NCBI GenBank assembly: GCA_000158155.1
Contig: DS999406.1
Location: forward strand, 229,776 to 293,775
Reading direction: 5' to 3'
From: a gamma proteobacterium NOR5-3
GTDB taxonomy: Bacteria > Pseudomonadota > Gammaproteobacteria > Pseudomonadales > Halieaceae
DNA: 64,000 nt
Below the pieces are notes generated by a model. That model was not told the origin of the DNA and did not search any database. It saw nothing but the letters and a program-made list of their open reading frames with translations. The position numbers and the translations under genes were made by a program. Positions 43,499 through 52,538 of this stretch are shown piece after piece. The first letter of the stretch is position 1. Each line of letters opens with the position of its first letter.

Positions 43499-44845
43499 TT
43501 ACAAACCGGTATCGTATTCCAAAGGGGTGACATGGCGACCGAACTCATCAATCTCCTGCTGCTTTAGCAGGCTGTAAACCTCCTGAAAGGAGGAACCCAG
43601 ATAGTCGGCTACAAATCGTGATTGCCGGAAAACATCCAGGGCATCGTTCCAGTGCTGTGGCAAGCTGGGCTCCAGCTGCTCCCAGGCATTACCTTCTATG
43701 GGTGCTGATGGCTCCAACTCATTGTCGATGCCGTAGAGCATGCCCGCCAAAAGCGCGGCAATGGCCAAATGCGGCTGCGCATCCGCACCGGCAACGCGAT
43801 GCTCCAGTCGCATGGCTTTTAAAGGACCGGCGGGCACGCGCAGCGCCACGGTGCGATTCTCATAGCCCCAGCACGGGGTCAAAGGCGCATGCATGCCCTT
43901 TTGAAAGCGACGGTAGGAATTCATGGTGGGCGCCAGCAGCAACATAATGTCGGGCAAGGTCGCCATGCAGCCGGCTATGGCGTGACCCAACAGCTTACTC
44001 CCGGTGGGGCTGCCGTCATCAAACAGATTCTTGCCGTCCTGATCTTGCAAACTGCAGTGCATGTGCATGCCGTTGCCCGCCAGGTCACCAAAGGGTTTTG
44101 CCATGAACGTGGCGACCTGCCCGAAGTTTCGGGCAATGCCACGAATAGCGCGCTTAAGCAGCAACGCCTGATCCGCAGCCAATAAGGCATCCGGCCCGTG
44201 CAGAAGATTGATCTCGTACTGCGACGGTGCACTCTCGGTGACTAAGGTATCCACCGGCAGAGCCTGAAGGGCACAGCAGTCCTGCACTGCGTGCATAAAC
44301 TCATCCACCTCGGCCATGGCCTCCAGACCGTAGGTTTCGCCGCGTCCAAGAGCACCGCCCACGCTATCGCGCTGGGTGTGCTGCGGCCGACCCTGGGCAT
44401 CGCGCTCCGGATCTAGAAGAAAAAACTCCATCTCACTGGCAACTACGGGCTGCAAACCTTTTGCGCGAAAGCGCGCTTCAACTGCGCCGAGAATTCGCCG
44501 GGGATCGAGAGGATTAGCTGTACCATCCTCCTGATCGAGGCTCACCAGCAGCTGCGCCATGGGACGTTTTCCCCAGGGCATCACGGCGAGGGACCTGGGC
44601 TCGGGAACGCAGCAACCGTCGCCGTCGCCGCCGAGAAACACCCACTCCTCCACGTCCCTGCCCCAGCTATCAAAAACCACGGCGCTCATGGGCAGTTTCA
44701 ACTGCCCCTTGAATACGCTGGCGATCTTATCCCGCGTTACCCACTTGCCACGAAGCCCGCCGGAAAGATCCGTGAGCACCACTTCGAACAAATCGATATC
44801 AGCATGATTTGCCAGAAACCCCTCAAGAAGCTCTGATTTATTCAT
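43499..44845 (-). CDS. Glutamine-synthetase-like (gamma-glutamylpolyamine synthetase) enzyme
   Basis: 448 aa from MNKSELLEGF (a GTG four codons upstream is possible). GS-type catalytic features: ASEMEFFLLDPERDAQG, GNGMHMHCSLQDQDGKN and NRTVALRVPAG. It has the length and pattern of the PuuA/GlnA-like family rather than true GlnA. Such enzymes ligate glutamate to putrescine or other amines. The divergent aminotransferase and amine/amino-acid permease support polyamine or amine catabolism. Substrate is inferred. Confidence 0.85.
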   Translation of the reverse strand: MNKSELLEGFLANHADIDLFEVVLTDLSGGLRGKWVTRDKIASVFKGQLKLPMSAVVFDSWGRDVEEWVFLGGDGDGCCVPEPRSLAVMPWGKRPMAQLLVSLDQEDGTANPLDPRRILGAVEARFRAKGLQPVVASEMEFFLLDPERDAQGRPQHTQRDSVGGALGRGETYGLEAMAEVDEFMHAVQDCCALQALPVDTLVTESAPSQYEINLLHGPDALLAADQALLLKRAIRGIARNFGQVATFMAKPFGDLAGNGMHMHCSLQDQDGKNLFDDGSPTGSKLLGHAIAGCMATLPDIMLLLAPTMNSYRRFQKGMHAPLTPCWGYENRTVALRVPAGPLKAMRLEHRVAGADAQPHLAIAALLAGMLYGIDNELEPSAPIEGNAWEQLEPSLPQHWNDALDVFRQSRFVADYLGSSFQEVYSLLKQQEIDEFGRHVTPLEYDTGL

Positions 44846-45012
44846 GACATGAATCACCGAGGATGGACGAACACGACAATGACATTTGGCAACACCTTTG
44901 GGTTAATGGCAGAAACCTGCTGCTGTGACACACTTTGCTTTCTTAAAACTCGCAAACTATAGCATCGCGTGGTGCAGATACCGCCACACTGGCAACGACT
45001 CCAGTAGCGACA

Positions 45013-46401
45013 ATGACCGGGATACTTACTATGAACAGCACCGTAGACACTGCCAGCCTCAAAGCCCTTGATCGGGCCCACCACCTGCACCCGTTTACCG
45101 ACTTTCACAGCTATGCACACGGTGATGGCCGTATTTTCAGCCGTGCAGAGGGCGTGTTCATTTATGACAGCGACGGTAACGCCATGCTTGATGGCATGTC
45201 GGGGCTGTGGTGCTGCAACCTGGGCTACAGCCAGGATCGCATCAAGCAGGCCGTGTTTGATCAAATGCAGCAACTGCCCTATTACAACAACTTTTTTAAC
45301 TGCTCGAACCAGCCAGCAGTGCAGCTGGCGGCGGAGCTGACCAGTGTCGCGCCCGAGGGCTTTGACCATGTGTTCTTTACGAACTCCGGATCCGAAGCCA
45401 ACGACACGAATATCCGCCTGGTACACCGCTACTACGATCTGCTGGGTAAGCCCGAAAAGAAATTAATCATCAGCCGCAAGAACGCCTATCACGGCAGCAC
45501 CGTTGCGGCGGCCTCTCTGGGCGGTATGCAGGCGATGCATGAACAGGCTATCGGTCTCAATTACATTCATCACATCAATCAGCCTCATTGGTTCGAAAAT
45601 GCTGAGCCCGGCGAAGACGAGGACAGCTTTGGTCTGCGGGTGGCTCGCGAGCTGGAAGCCAAAATCGATGAGCTGGGCGAGCATCGCGTCGCTGCTTTTA
45701 TAGCGGAGCCGGTGCAGGGCGCGGGCGGCGTCATCATCCCCCCGGACACATACTGGCCAGAGCTTCAGCGCATCTGCAACGAACGCGACATACTCCTCAT
45801 TGCCGACGAAGTCATCTGTGGCTTTGGCCGCACCGGCCAGTGGTGGGGCAGTCAGACTTACGGCATGCAGCCGGATTTGATTACCTTTGCGAAGGCCGTG
45901 ACCAACGGTTACATGCCTTTAGGCGGCGTACTGGTGTCCAACAAAGTGACGGACGTACTCATGGCCAGCGGCGGCGAATTTGCCCACGGCCTGACCTATT
46001 CCGGACACCCGGCATCCTGCGCCGCGGGTCTGGCCACACTGGCCATCCTCAAAGAGCAGAATATTGTCGAGAACGCGGCTGCGCATCTCGCGCCCTATTT
46101 TCAAGACCAGTTGGCGACACTGAAGGATCACCCCGTGGTGGGACAGGTCCGTGGACGGGGATGCTTTGCAGCCATTGAGTTGGTGCGCAACAAAGAGACT
46201 CGCGAGCGTCTCGCAGAGGACTCCGCCGGCGCGGTCTTCTGCCGTGATACGGCAAACAACCTGGGCCTTATGGTTCGCCAGACCGGCAATGCCATGATCA
46301 TGGCGCCACCGCTGATCTGCGAGCATTCTCATATCGACTATCTCATGGAGAAGCTCACCGCAGCTTTGGATGCCACAGCGCAGCATTACAAGGTCGGCTG
46401 A
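45013..46401 (+). CDS. Class III omega-aminotransferase (putrescine/diamine-pyruvate type)
   Basis: 462 aa; MNSTVDTASL at 45031 is an equally good start, and neither has a strong ribosome site. PLP-fold features: GLWCCNLGYSQDRIKQAV, NSGSEANDTNIRLVHRYY, AYHGSTVAAASLGG, LLIADEVICGFGRTGQWWGS, and the Schiff-base Lys in LITFAKAVTNGYMPLGGV. It resembles SpuC/YgjG-like enzymes that move an amino group from putrescine or similar amines to pyruvate. It is divergent from the GS-like gene and upstream of an amino-acid/amine permease, with a repeat cluster between. Confidence 0.9.
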   Translation: MTGILTMNSTVDTASLKALDRAHHLHPFTDFHSYAHGDGRIFSRAEGVFIYDSDGNAMLDGMSGLWCCNLGYSQDRIKQAVFDQMQQLPYYNNFFNCSNQPAVQLAAELTSVAPEGFDHVFFTNSGSEANDTNIRLVHRYYDLLGKPEKKLIISRKNAYHGSTVAAASLGGMQAMHEQAIGLNYIHHINQPHWFENAEPGEDEDSFGLRVARELEAKIDELGEHRVAAFIAEPVQGAGGVIIPPDTYWPELQRICNERDILLIADEVICGFGRTGQWWGSQTYGMQPDLITFAKAVTNGYMPLGGVLVSNKVTDVLMASGGEFAHGLTYSGHPASCAAGLATLAILKEQNIVENAAAHLAPYFQDQLATLKDHPVVGQVRGRGCFAAIELVRNKETRERLAEDSAGAVFCRDTANNLGLMVRQTGNAMIMAPPLICEHSHIDYLMEKLTAALDATAQHYKVG

Positions 46402-46427
46402 TCACCACTGCTGAGCTAACCCGGCCC

Positions 46428-46489
46428 GCCATAGCACTGCCAGCTCGCGAGAAAGAAACAGCCACTCGCTCGTCTGACAGCGCTATGGC
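46428..46489 (-). repeat. Stem-loop repeat module 1
   Basis: Read on the minus strand it folds as a perfect 16-pair outer stem (GCCAUAGCGCUGUCAG with CUGGCAGUGCUAUGGC, two G-U pairs). Next come an ACGA/GAG internal loop, a five-pair inner stem GCGAG/CUCGC, and a 13-base loop UGGCUGUUUCUUU. On the plus strand the two wobble pairs become A-C mismatches, so the structure is better as minus-strand RNA. It shares its core with modules 2, 3 and 4. Confidence 0.7.
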
Positions 46490-46510
46490 TGGGCTGACGC
46501 TCACTGGGTC

Positions 46511-46582
46511 GGCCACCCGACGCACTCTCAGCTCCCGAGAAAGAAACGGCCACTCGCTCGTCTGAAAGCACGCCGGGTGGCC
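46511..46582 (-). repeat. Stem-loop repeat module 2
   Basis: On the minus strand a 21-pair outer stem (starting GGCCACCCGGCGUGCUUUCA, four G-U pairs) encloses the same internal loop ACGA/GAG, an inner stem CGAG/CUCG and loop UGGCCGUUUCUUU. The outer stem differs in sequence from module 1 but pairs completely. The core is almost identical to module 1. Confidence 0.7.
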
Positions 46583-46621
46583 TAGTGCTCTGTGCCAGAA
46601 CAGGCGCTCAGCTCTGAGGTA

Positions 46622-46698
46622 GCCATCGCAACTCGCGGTGATTCGCGAGCCAGTGGCTTTTTCTGTCTGGCGAGGGAGTCATCGCGAGTTGCGATGGC
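46622..46698 (+). repeat. Stem-loop repeat module 3 (opposite strand)
   Basis: Plus-strand outer stem of 22 pairs (from GCCAUCGCAACUCGCGGUGA, closing to CGCGAGUUGCGAUGGC), internal loop GCGA/GAGG, inner stem GCCAG/CUGGC and loop UGGCUUUUUCUGU. The inner stem has changed on both sides relative to module 1 (GCGAG/CUCGC) while pairing is kept. That is compensatory change. Confidence 0.7.
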
Positions 46699-46700
46699 GG

Positions 46701-46764
46701 GAAGCACCAGTGGCTGATTCTTTCTAGCGGGAGCGTCGCAGCATGCTAACCTCGCTGCGACGCT
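46701..46764 (+). repeat. Partial module 4 and an 11-base inverted repeat before the permease
   Basis: UGGCUGAUUCUUU (46711-46723) repeats the module loop, but its flanks no longer pair well. Directly after it AGCGTCGCAGC (46732-46742) and GCTGCGACGCT (46754-46764) form perfect arms with an 11-base loop, extendable by GCGG/CCGC after one mismatch. It lies 20 bases before the permease GTG and just before its ribosome site, so it may affect translation of that gene. Confidence 0.6.
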
Positions 46765-46783
46765 ACCGCACAGTGAGGTCCGC

Positions 46784-48178
46784 GTGACCGACCACATCGA
46801 ACACCCCAAAACACTCCGTCAGCGCGACCTGCTGCTGTTTACAGTGACGGCCATTTTGCTGCCGGATATTCTGACTTCGTCCGCTTCAGCGGGTGCTTCA
46901 AGCATCGCGTGGTGGATCATTCTGGGACTGGTTTTCTTTCTACCCATGGGATTAATCAGCGCGGAATTAGGCTGCAGCTATCCGGAACAGGGCGGCATTT
47001 ATACCTGGGTGCGCAACGCTTTTGGGAGCCGCTGGGCATCGCGGATTACCTTCTGCTACTGGGTGAACATGGCGCTGTGGCTGCCCGCAATGTTCATTTT
47101 GTTTGCCGGTGTATTTAACCGTCTCTTCGCGGCCGAAGCCTCTTTCACGCTGCAAATCGCCCTCGCCATTGGAATCACCTGGCTCACGGTGGCGGTCAAT
47201 ATCGTCGCGCTGCGCTTTGGAAAATGGATACCGAACCTGGGTGCTGTCGCAAAGTTTCTGCTGTTCTTTGGCGTGGTCGCCGGCGCCTGGCGTTACGTTT
47301 CCATGAACGAAATGGCCAATCCGATCACGCTTGAAAGTATGACGCCGAGCTGGGGCCAGGGCCTGCAGTTTATCCCGGCGATCGTCTACGGCATGCTCGG
47401 CTTCGAGTTAGTCAGCGCGGGATCTGCTGAAATGCGCAACCCCGAGCGGGATGTTCCCCGAGCCATCCTCTGGTCTGGAGTGATTATCCTGGTGCTCTCC
47501 GTACTGGGCACTCTGGCAGTCCTTGCCGCCATACCGGCTGCCGACATCAATCTTGTGGAGGCTCTCATAGACACCCTGCGCTTGTCCTTTGCCGGTATGA
47601 CGGGTGCTCACACCCTGGTGCTTTTCCTCGGTTTTTGCTTTCTCTTTTCGATTTTTTCAAGCTGCGCCGCCTGGTCCATGGGTGCAAACCGGGCAGCAGC
47701 AGAGGCCGCACTGGAAGGAGAGCTGCCCGCCTGGTTCGGTGTGGAGCTACCGAGCAATGGCTCGCCGGTCGGTGCCGCCCTGCTCACAGGTCTGGTAAGC
47801 ACCCTGGCGCTAATGGGGTACGGGTTCATGGCCGGCGACAACGAAGACCTGTTCTGGTCGCTATTCGCGTTCAGTTCCGTGTTGTTCATGCTGCCCTATG
47901 TGGGAATGGTATTGGCGTTCCTGCGTATGCGAGCCGTGGACAGTGAGCGGAACAGGCCATTCAGAGTGCCCGGGGGACCGGCCGGCGCCTTCATATGCGC
48001 GGCACTTTGCGCGCTGATATTACTTATTGCCATAGCGCTCTTTATGGTGACACCAGAAGACGGCCCCCAATGGAAGGTAATTATTGGCGTAGTGCTCGCG
48101 CTATCTCTCGGGGAACTGATGATTTACACCGCTGAACACTCAAGAGCCGATCAATCTAATCAGCCGGAGATGCCGTAA
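46784..48178 (+). CDS. APC family amino acid/amine permease
   Basis: 464 aa from GTG, with GAGG five bases upstream. About 12 hydrophobic segments. The N-terminus has DLLLFTVTAILLPDILTSSA and ASSIAWWIILGLVFFLPMGL, with CSYPEQGGIYTWVRNAFGSR, characteristic of APC-superfamily transporters. The substrate is probably an amino acid or amine, given the aminotransferase upstream and the GS-like enzyme beyond. An unusual cluster of stem-loop repeats fills the 382 bases before it. Confidence 0.92.
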   Translation: MTDHIEHPKTLRQRDLLLFTVTAILLPDILTSSASAGASSIAWWIILGLVFFLPMGLISAELGCSYPEQGGIYTWVRNAFGSRWASRITFCYWVNMALWLPAMFILFAGVFNRLFAAEASFTLQIALAIGITWLTVAVNIVALRFGKWIPNLGAVAKFLLFFGVVAGAWRYVSMNEMANPITLESMTPSWGQGLQFIPAIVYGMLGFELVSAGSAEMRNPERDVPRAILWSGVIILVLSVLGTLAVLAAIPAADINLVEALIDTLRLSFAGMTGAHTLVLFLGFCFLFSIFSSCAAWSMGANRAAAEAALEGELPAWFGVELPSNGSPVGAALLTGLVSTLALMGYGFMAGDNEDLFWSLFAFSSVLFMLPYVGMVLAFLRMRAVDSERNRPFRVPGGPAGAFICAALCALILLIAIALFMVTPEDGPQWKVIIGVVLALSLGELMIYTAEHSRADQSNQPEMP

Positions 48179-48217
48179 CAGTAAGTCATCAGGCCCTTTG
48201 AAAGAGTCGTGTTACCC

Positions 48218-48799
48218 ATGTCCAAATCAAAAGCTGACAACGCCCGCCGAGCGCTTGCCGGGCTTATTCCGCTCATGTTTCTGCTGACCGCTGCGGCGCA
48301 ATCCAGTGAAATGTGGATGAACCAATCCGCTTCGAACAGCGCGCCGGCCCATGCCGAACAAGCCTCTTTGCAAAAGGTGGGCGAAGCGCGCCTGAAGTTT
48401 CTATTCTGGTCCGTCTACGACTCCCGTCTGTACACCCCAAGTGGGGAGTACACTGATGGAGAACGCCCGCTCAAGCTGGAAATCCAGTATCTACTGGATG
48501 TCAAAGCCGATGCTCTGCTCGAAAGAACGCTAGTGGAATGGAGTAACATGGGCCGCAATCATCCGCGGCAGGAGCAATGGCGCAGTGAGCTGGCCAATAT
48601 CTGGACAGACATTGAGTCAGGTGATGTACTCAGTCTGGAGCTGGACAGCACCAACCGCAGTACCTTTCGCCGCAACGGCGAAGTTCTGGGACATATGGAA
48701 GACCCGGAGTTCGGTCAGGAGTTTGTCGATATCTGGCTATCGGATGATTGCACCCGCCCAGAAATCCGTGAGTCTTTGCTGGGCAGAAGCGCCAGCTAA
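48218..48799 (+). CDS. Chalcone-isomerase-like exported protein
   Basis: 193 aa from MSKSKADNARRALAGLIPLM (an in-frame GTG three codons upstream is possible). Signal-like hydrophobic segment LAGLIPLMFLLTAAAQS. The body has LQKVGEARLKFLFWSVYDSR, LEIQYLLDVKADALLERTL and FVDIWLSDDCTRPEIRESL, the pattern of bacterial chalcone-isomerase-like periplasmic proteins, whose function is unknown. The bacterial relatives lack a proven isomerase role. Its end overlaps the convergent glpD stop by four bases. Confidence 0.8.
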   Translation: MSKSKADNARRALAGLIPLMFLLTAAAQSSEMWMNQSASNSAPAHAEQASLQKVGEARLKFLFWSVYDSRLYTPSGEYTDGERPLKLEIQYLLDVKADALLERTLVEWSNMGRNHPRQEQWRSELANIWTDIESGDVLSLELDSTNRSTFRRNGEVLGHMEDPEFGQEFVDIWLSDDCTRPEIRESLLGRSAS

Positions 48800-50433
48800 A
48801 GGATCTCGCTCTTATCCGCGGCTTCATCCACCGCCGCCAGATACTCCGCCAGACGCTCCTGTGCTGCATCGCCGAAGAGGATCCGACTGGCTTCGAGCAG
48901 TCCCGGGGCACTGCGAATATCCTCGGCACGGACAACCTGCTCGATTTTTGAACGCCGACGCATAAAGTCTTCCAGGCGCACCACCATCTCTCTTCGGGCG
49001 GTGAGTTCAATCTCACAGCGGGTGTATTCTGCATGCTCAATGAGTAGCTCCACGCTGTGCGGGGCTTCGCGGATTCGATCCAGCAGCTGAAACGCTGCCT
49101 CACCATAACGTCGCCAGAAACGCTCGCTCAAAGGCTCGGAGGATCCGGGATCGGTCATTTCATCCAGGCCCAATTGGCTCGCCTGCTGCATAAACAAGGT
49201 CTTCACGGAGCCTCGGGGCTCTCCGTACCAGTCTGCCTTCGGTTTTGGCACATGGACGCCCAGCGCAGCGACCGCGTCCACCACCTCTTCACCGACATTG
49301 AGACAATCGGTCAGTTTTCCGCCAAAAATGCTGATATGCGCAAGCTCACTGTTTGATTCGATTTCATGTTTTCGCGAAAGTTGCACCCAGTCAGTCGCGC
49401 CCTGAGAGCCGGTCACCGCCAGAGGACGCACGCCTACCCGCTCTGCAATGACATCCTCGGGACGAATAGGCTCCCGTAAATCAATCAGCTGATTAACGTT
49501 GTCCAGCACGAACTGTCGATCTTCGGCGGTGACACCTACCGAGGGATCGCTCACCGGTGTATCCGTGGTGCCAATACAGGTCTTGGGACCCATGGGAATC
49601 AGGAAAAACAGTCGCCCATCACTGGCAAAGAAGGTCAGCACGCGCCGGCTGTCGGTGACCCGGTCAACGATCAGGTGAATACCCTTGGAGAATAAGTGCC
49701 GGTACTGCGTCTCAACGCCCAGCATGGTATTAAGAGAATCCACCCAGGGACCGCAGGCGTTGACCACAACCCGGGCACGCAGTGAATAGGTTTGCTCGCT
49801 TTCGCAATCGCGCAGGCGACAATCCCAGGCCCCATCACGACGGGTCGCCTGATCCAGGTTCACATAGTTGGCTGCCACGCAGCCCATATCCAGTGCCCGG
49901 CGGATAAAGCTAAAGACAAAACGCGCATCATTGTCGTAGAGGTAGCAGTCCGAATACTCCAGGCCGCCTGCCGCTCGACTGGTATTGATTTCTGGCTCGA
50001 GTTTTTTAATCGCCCGGGGAGACAAATACCGCGGGGCGCGGGTCTTACAGCGGCCCATGAGCCAGTACAGCACGCTACCGAGGAACACAAAGAAGGACCA
50101 GAAGCGAAAGCCGCGCTGGATGGTAGTAAAAAAGCGTATCTCTTTGACGGTCGCAGGATAGGCGCGCATAAGCTCGTTGCGCGACCGACAGAGCTTGTTG
50201 ACCAGAAGAAACTCGAGGGTCTCCAGATACTTGATCCCGCCCCAGGCCAGATTGCTGGAGTTGGAGCTGACTCCACTGGCAAAGTCGCCGCGATCAATAA
50301 GCGCAACGCGCACGCCCTTGCCGGCCAGGGCTGCAGCAGATACCGCACCGTTAATGCCGCCCCCGACGATGAGAACGTCATAGTCCTGCCCGTCGAGGCT
50401 GCTGAGATTCTTGTCGCGCAGTGCGGTGGACAC
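48796..50433 (-). CDS. glpD: FAD-dependent glycerol-3-phosphate dehydrogenase
   Basis: 545 aa from a GTG directly after AGGAGG at seven bases. FAD site DVLIVGGGINGAVSAAALAG, then LIDRGDFASGVSSNSSNLAW, the G3P-binding RYLSPRAIKKLEPEI region, and LFFLIPMGPKTCIGTTDTPV of the dehydrogenase domain. It oxidises sn-glycerol-3-phosphate to dihydroxyacetone phosphate at the inner membrane and feeds quinones. It is the opposite direction to GpsA (31679). No glpK or glpF is in view. Confidence 0.93.
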   Translation of the reverse strand: MSTALRDKNLSSLDGQDYDVLIVGGGINGAVSAAALAGKGVRVALIDRGDFASGVSSNSSNLAWGGIKYLETLEFLLVNKLCRSRNELMRAYPATVKEIRFFTTIQRGFRFWSFFVFLGSVLYWLMGRCKTRAPRYLSPRAIKKLEPEINTSRAAGGLEYSDCYLYDNDARFVFSFIRRALDMGCVAANYVNLDQATRRDGAWDCRLRDCESEQTYSLRARVVVNACGPWVDSLNTMLGVETQYRHLFSKGIHLIVDRVTDSRRVLTFFASDGRLFFLIPMGPKTCIGTTDTPVSDPSVGVTAEDRQFVLDNVNQLIDLREPIRPEDVIAERVGVRPLAVTGSQGATDWVQLSRKHEIESNSELAHISIFGGKLTDCLNVGEEVVDAVAALGVHVPKPKADWYGEPRGSVKTLFMQQASQLGLDEMTDPGSSEPLSERFWRRYGEAAFQLLDRIREAPHSVELLIEHAEYTRCEIELTARREMVVRLEDFMRRRSKIEQVVRAEDIRSAPGLLEASRILFGDAAQERLAEYLAAVDEAADKSEIL

Positions 50434-50548
50434 CGCTTTTCCTCCTGAAACGCCAGATCAATAATTAAAGATCAGCGAGAGTCAACTGGACAGTCACTCC
50501 CACAGACACCACTATAACGCACTCCTTCAGCTGTACTCTCTACCGTTT

Positions 50549-51631
50549 ATGCATCAAGAAGCCCTGGAAATTTATCGCGGCCTGCAATACCCCTGGGGCC
50601 GTGGCGTGAATCCCGAGCCGGGTGAGCCCAGGCGGATTGCTGAAGGTGTTTACTGGGTGCGCTTTCCCATGCCCATGTCCCTGGACCATATCAATCTGTG
50701 GTTACTGGAGGACGGCGACGGCTGGACCATTGTAGACACCTGCCTGAACCTGCCCGATGCCCGGGAGCTTTGGGAGTCGCTTTTCGAGGGATTTATGGGC
50801 GGCAAGCCGGTCACCCGCGTCATCTGCACACACATGCATCCTGACCACGTAGGTCTGGCGGGCTGGATCTGTGAGCGCTTTGGCTGTGATCTGTGGATGT
50901 CCCGCGCTGAATACCTCATGTGCCGCTCTTTAGTGGCGGACACCGGCCGGCCAGCGCCACAGGTCGCGGTAGATTTCTATCATCGGGCAGGCTACGACGA
51001 AGAGCAGTTGGAGCAGTACAAAGCACGCTTTGGATTTTTCGGTAAAGCCGTGTCACCGTTACCGGATCGCTACCGGCGCCTGGTGGACCTTGAGACCCTG
51101 AACATCGGCGGCCGCTACTGGCAAATCATGGAAGGCAGCGGGCATTCCCCGGAACATCTCTGCCTGTATTGCCCCGCGCTCAAACTGTTTATCTCCGGCG
51201 ATCAGGTGCTGCCACGCATCACACCCAATGTCTCGGTATTTCCCACCGAGCCCGAGGGCGACCCCTTAAAGTATTGGCTACGCTCCGGAGCGCGCCTGAG
51301 AGAGCGCCTGCCCGAAGACTTGTTGGTGCTGCCGTCCCACGAAGCACCCTTCATGGGACTGCACGTACGGCTGACCCAGATACTGGAATCGCACAAAGAG
51401 GACCTCAGCGCTCTGTTCAAACTACTCGCCGAGCCCAAGCGTGCGGTGGACTGTTTTCCAGCTTTGTTTAAACGCGAGATCGGTAAAGGCTCTCTGGGCC
51501 TGGCTACCGGCGAAACGCTTGCGCATCTGAACTGCCTGCTCGGTCGGCGCAGAATACGTCGGCATAGCGACGAGCACGGGGTTTATTGGTATGTGCAGGA
51601 CCCCGATGCCATTGATCTTGATGACGACTAG
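50549..51631 (+). CDS. Metallo-beta-lactamase fold hydrolase
   Basis: 360 aa, no signal peptide. Metal motif THMHPDHVG near residues 95-102, and later GSGHSPEHLCLY, SGDQVLP and LPSHEAPF supply the remaining His/Asp ligands in family order. The C-terminal 100 residues form a winged-helix-like cap (GETLAHLNCLLGRRRIRRHS), as in LACTB2-type or glyoxalase-II-like hydrolases. The substrate is unknown, probably a thioester or phosphoester. It is 19 bases upstream of an HSL-type esterase on the same strand. Confidence 0.9.
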   Translation: MHQEALEIYRGLQYPWGRGVNPEPGEPRRIAEGVYWVRFPMPMSLDHINLWLLEDGDGWTIVDTCLNLPDARELWESLFEGFMGGKPVTRVICTHMHPDHVGLAGWICERFGCDLWMSRAEYLMCRSLVADTGRPAPQVAVDFYHRAGYDEEQLEQYKARFGFFGKAVSPLPDRYRRLVDLETLNIGGRYWQIMEGSGHSPEHLCLYCPALKLFISGDQVLPRITPNVSVFPTEPEGDPLKYWLRSGARLRERLPEDLLVLPSHEAPFMGLHVRLTQILESHKEDLSALFKLLAEPKRAVDCFPALFKREIGKGSLGLATGETLAHLNCLLGRRRIRRHSDEHGVYWYVQDPDAIDLDDD

Positions 51632-51650
51632 ATGACCGAGGTAACTCTCC

Positions 51651-52526
51651 ATGCTGCAAAAGCTCAAAGTCAGCTTTTACCGAACCTTTTATCGCTTTAG
51701 CGCCCGGCAGGCCTGGCATGCGCCCGATGTGCATGCGTCTGTGGGAGCCCTGGAGTTACCCACAACGGCCGGCCCCCTGCGCGGACATCTCTACCGGGGC
51801 GAGCAGGCCGCCGAGCGTCCTCTGGTGGTTTACTTCCATGGTGGCGGCTGGGTTATTGGCGACCTGCAAACGCATCATGCTTACTGTCAGGCGCTGTGCG
51901 ATGCGTCGGGTGCCTCGATCATTGCGGTGGATTATCGCCTGGCGCCGGAACACCGGTTCCCTACCGCCCAGGACGATTGCCTGGCTGCCGCCACCGCCAT
52001 CGCTCAGGGACTCGCAGATTTTGGTCCCAGCAATGGCAGTATGGTGCTTGCAGGCGACAGTGCCGGCGGGCATTTATCGCTCTGCACGGCACTTGAGGCA
52101 GGCGAGGCACTCAAATCCAGGCTCAGCGGACTGTTGCTCACCTATCCGGTCGTTGACCACTACAGTCGGCCATCACCCTCGTATATCGATTGCGCCAAGG
52201 GACAGGCTCTGAGCAGTGACCTGATGCGCTGGTTCTGGGATAGCTATCTGGGCGACACAGACCCCGAGGCCGAGGCAACCCAACGCGCCTTTCCTATCCG
52301 CAGCGCGGCGCTGGGAACACTCCCACCGGCGATTTTATGCACCGCAGGACGAGACCCACTCCGGGATGAAGGCATGGCCATGGCTGACGCCTTGCGCGAC
52401 GCCGGTGTTGCAGTGGAGCAGGAGCACTATGCTGACTCCGAGCACGGTTTTGCCTGCTCCATGGGTCCCACCGAGGATTACAAAGCCTGGCTGGCGCGCT
52501 GCGCCCAGTGGATCGCGCAGCGCTGA
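51651..52526 (+). CDS. HSL-family alpha/beta hydrolase (esterase)
   Basis: 291 aa. Oxyanion motif HGGGWVIGDL, nucleophile GDSAGGHLS, the acid region AGRDPLRDEG and a C-terminal His in SEHGFACSM. These are the hormone-sensitive-lipase signatures. The start has GAGG upstream. It probably hydrolyses short-chain esters in the cytoplasm; no signal peptide. It follows the MBL hydrolase closely and converges with the iron alcohol dehydrogenase. Confidence 0.93.
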   Translation: MLQKLKVSFYRTFYRFSARQAWHAPDVHASVGALELPTTAGPLRGHLYRGEQAAERPLVVYFHGGGWVIGDLQTHHAYCQALCDASGASIIAVDYRLAPEHRFPTAQDDCLAAATAIAQGLADFGPSNGSMVLAGDSAGGHLSLCTALEAGEALKSRLSGLLLTYPVVDHYSRPSPSYIDCAKGQALSSDLMRWFWDSYLGDTDPEAEATQRAFPIRSAALGTLPPAILCTAGRDPLRDEGMAMADALRDAGVAVEQEHYADSEHGFACSMGPTEDYKAWLARCAQWIAQR

Positions 52527-52538
52527 GACCCTGCCGGA

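Noticed and set aside
46428-46698. CRISPR-like array
   Set aside because: The repeats are few, lie in both orientations, have variable stems and no equal spacers or cas genes.
50625-50645. CCAGGCGGATTG resembling the tRNA-Val end
   Set aside because: It is coding sequence of the MBL hydrolase and the match is only about 12 bases.
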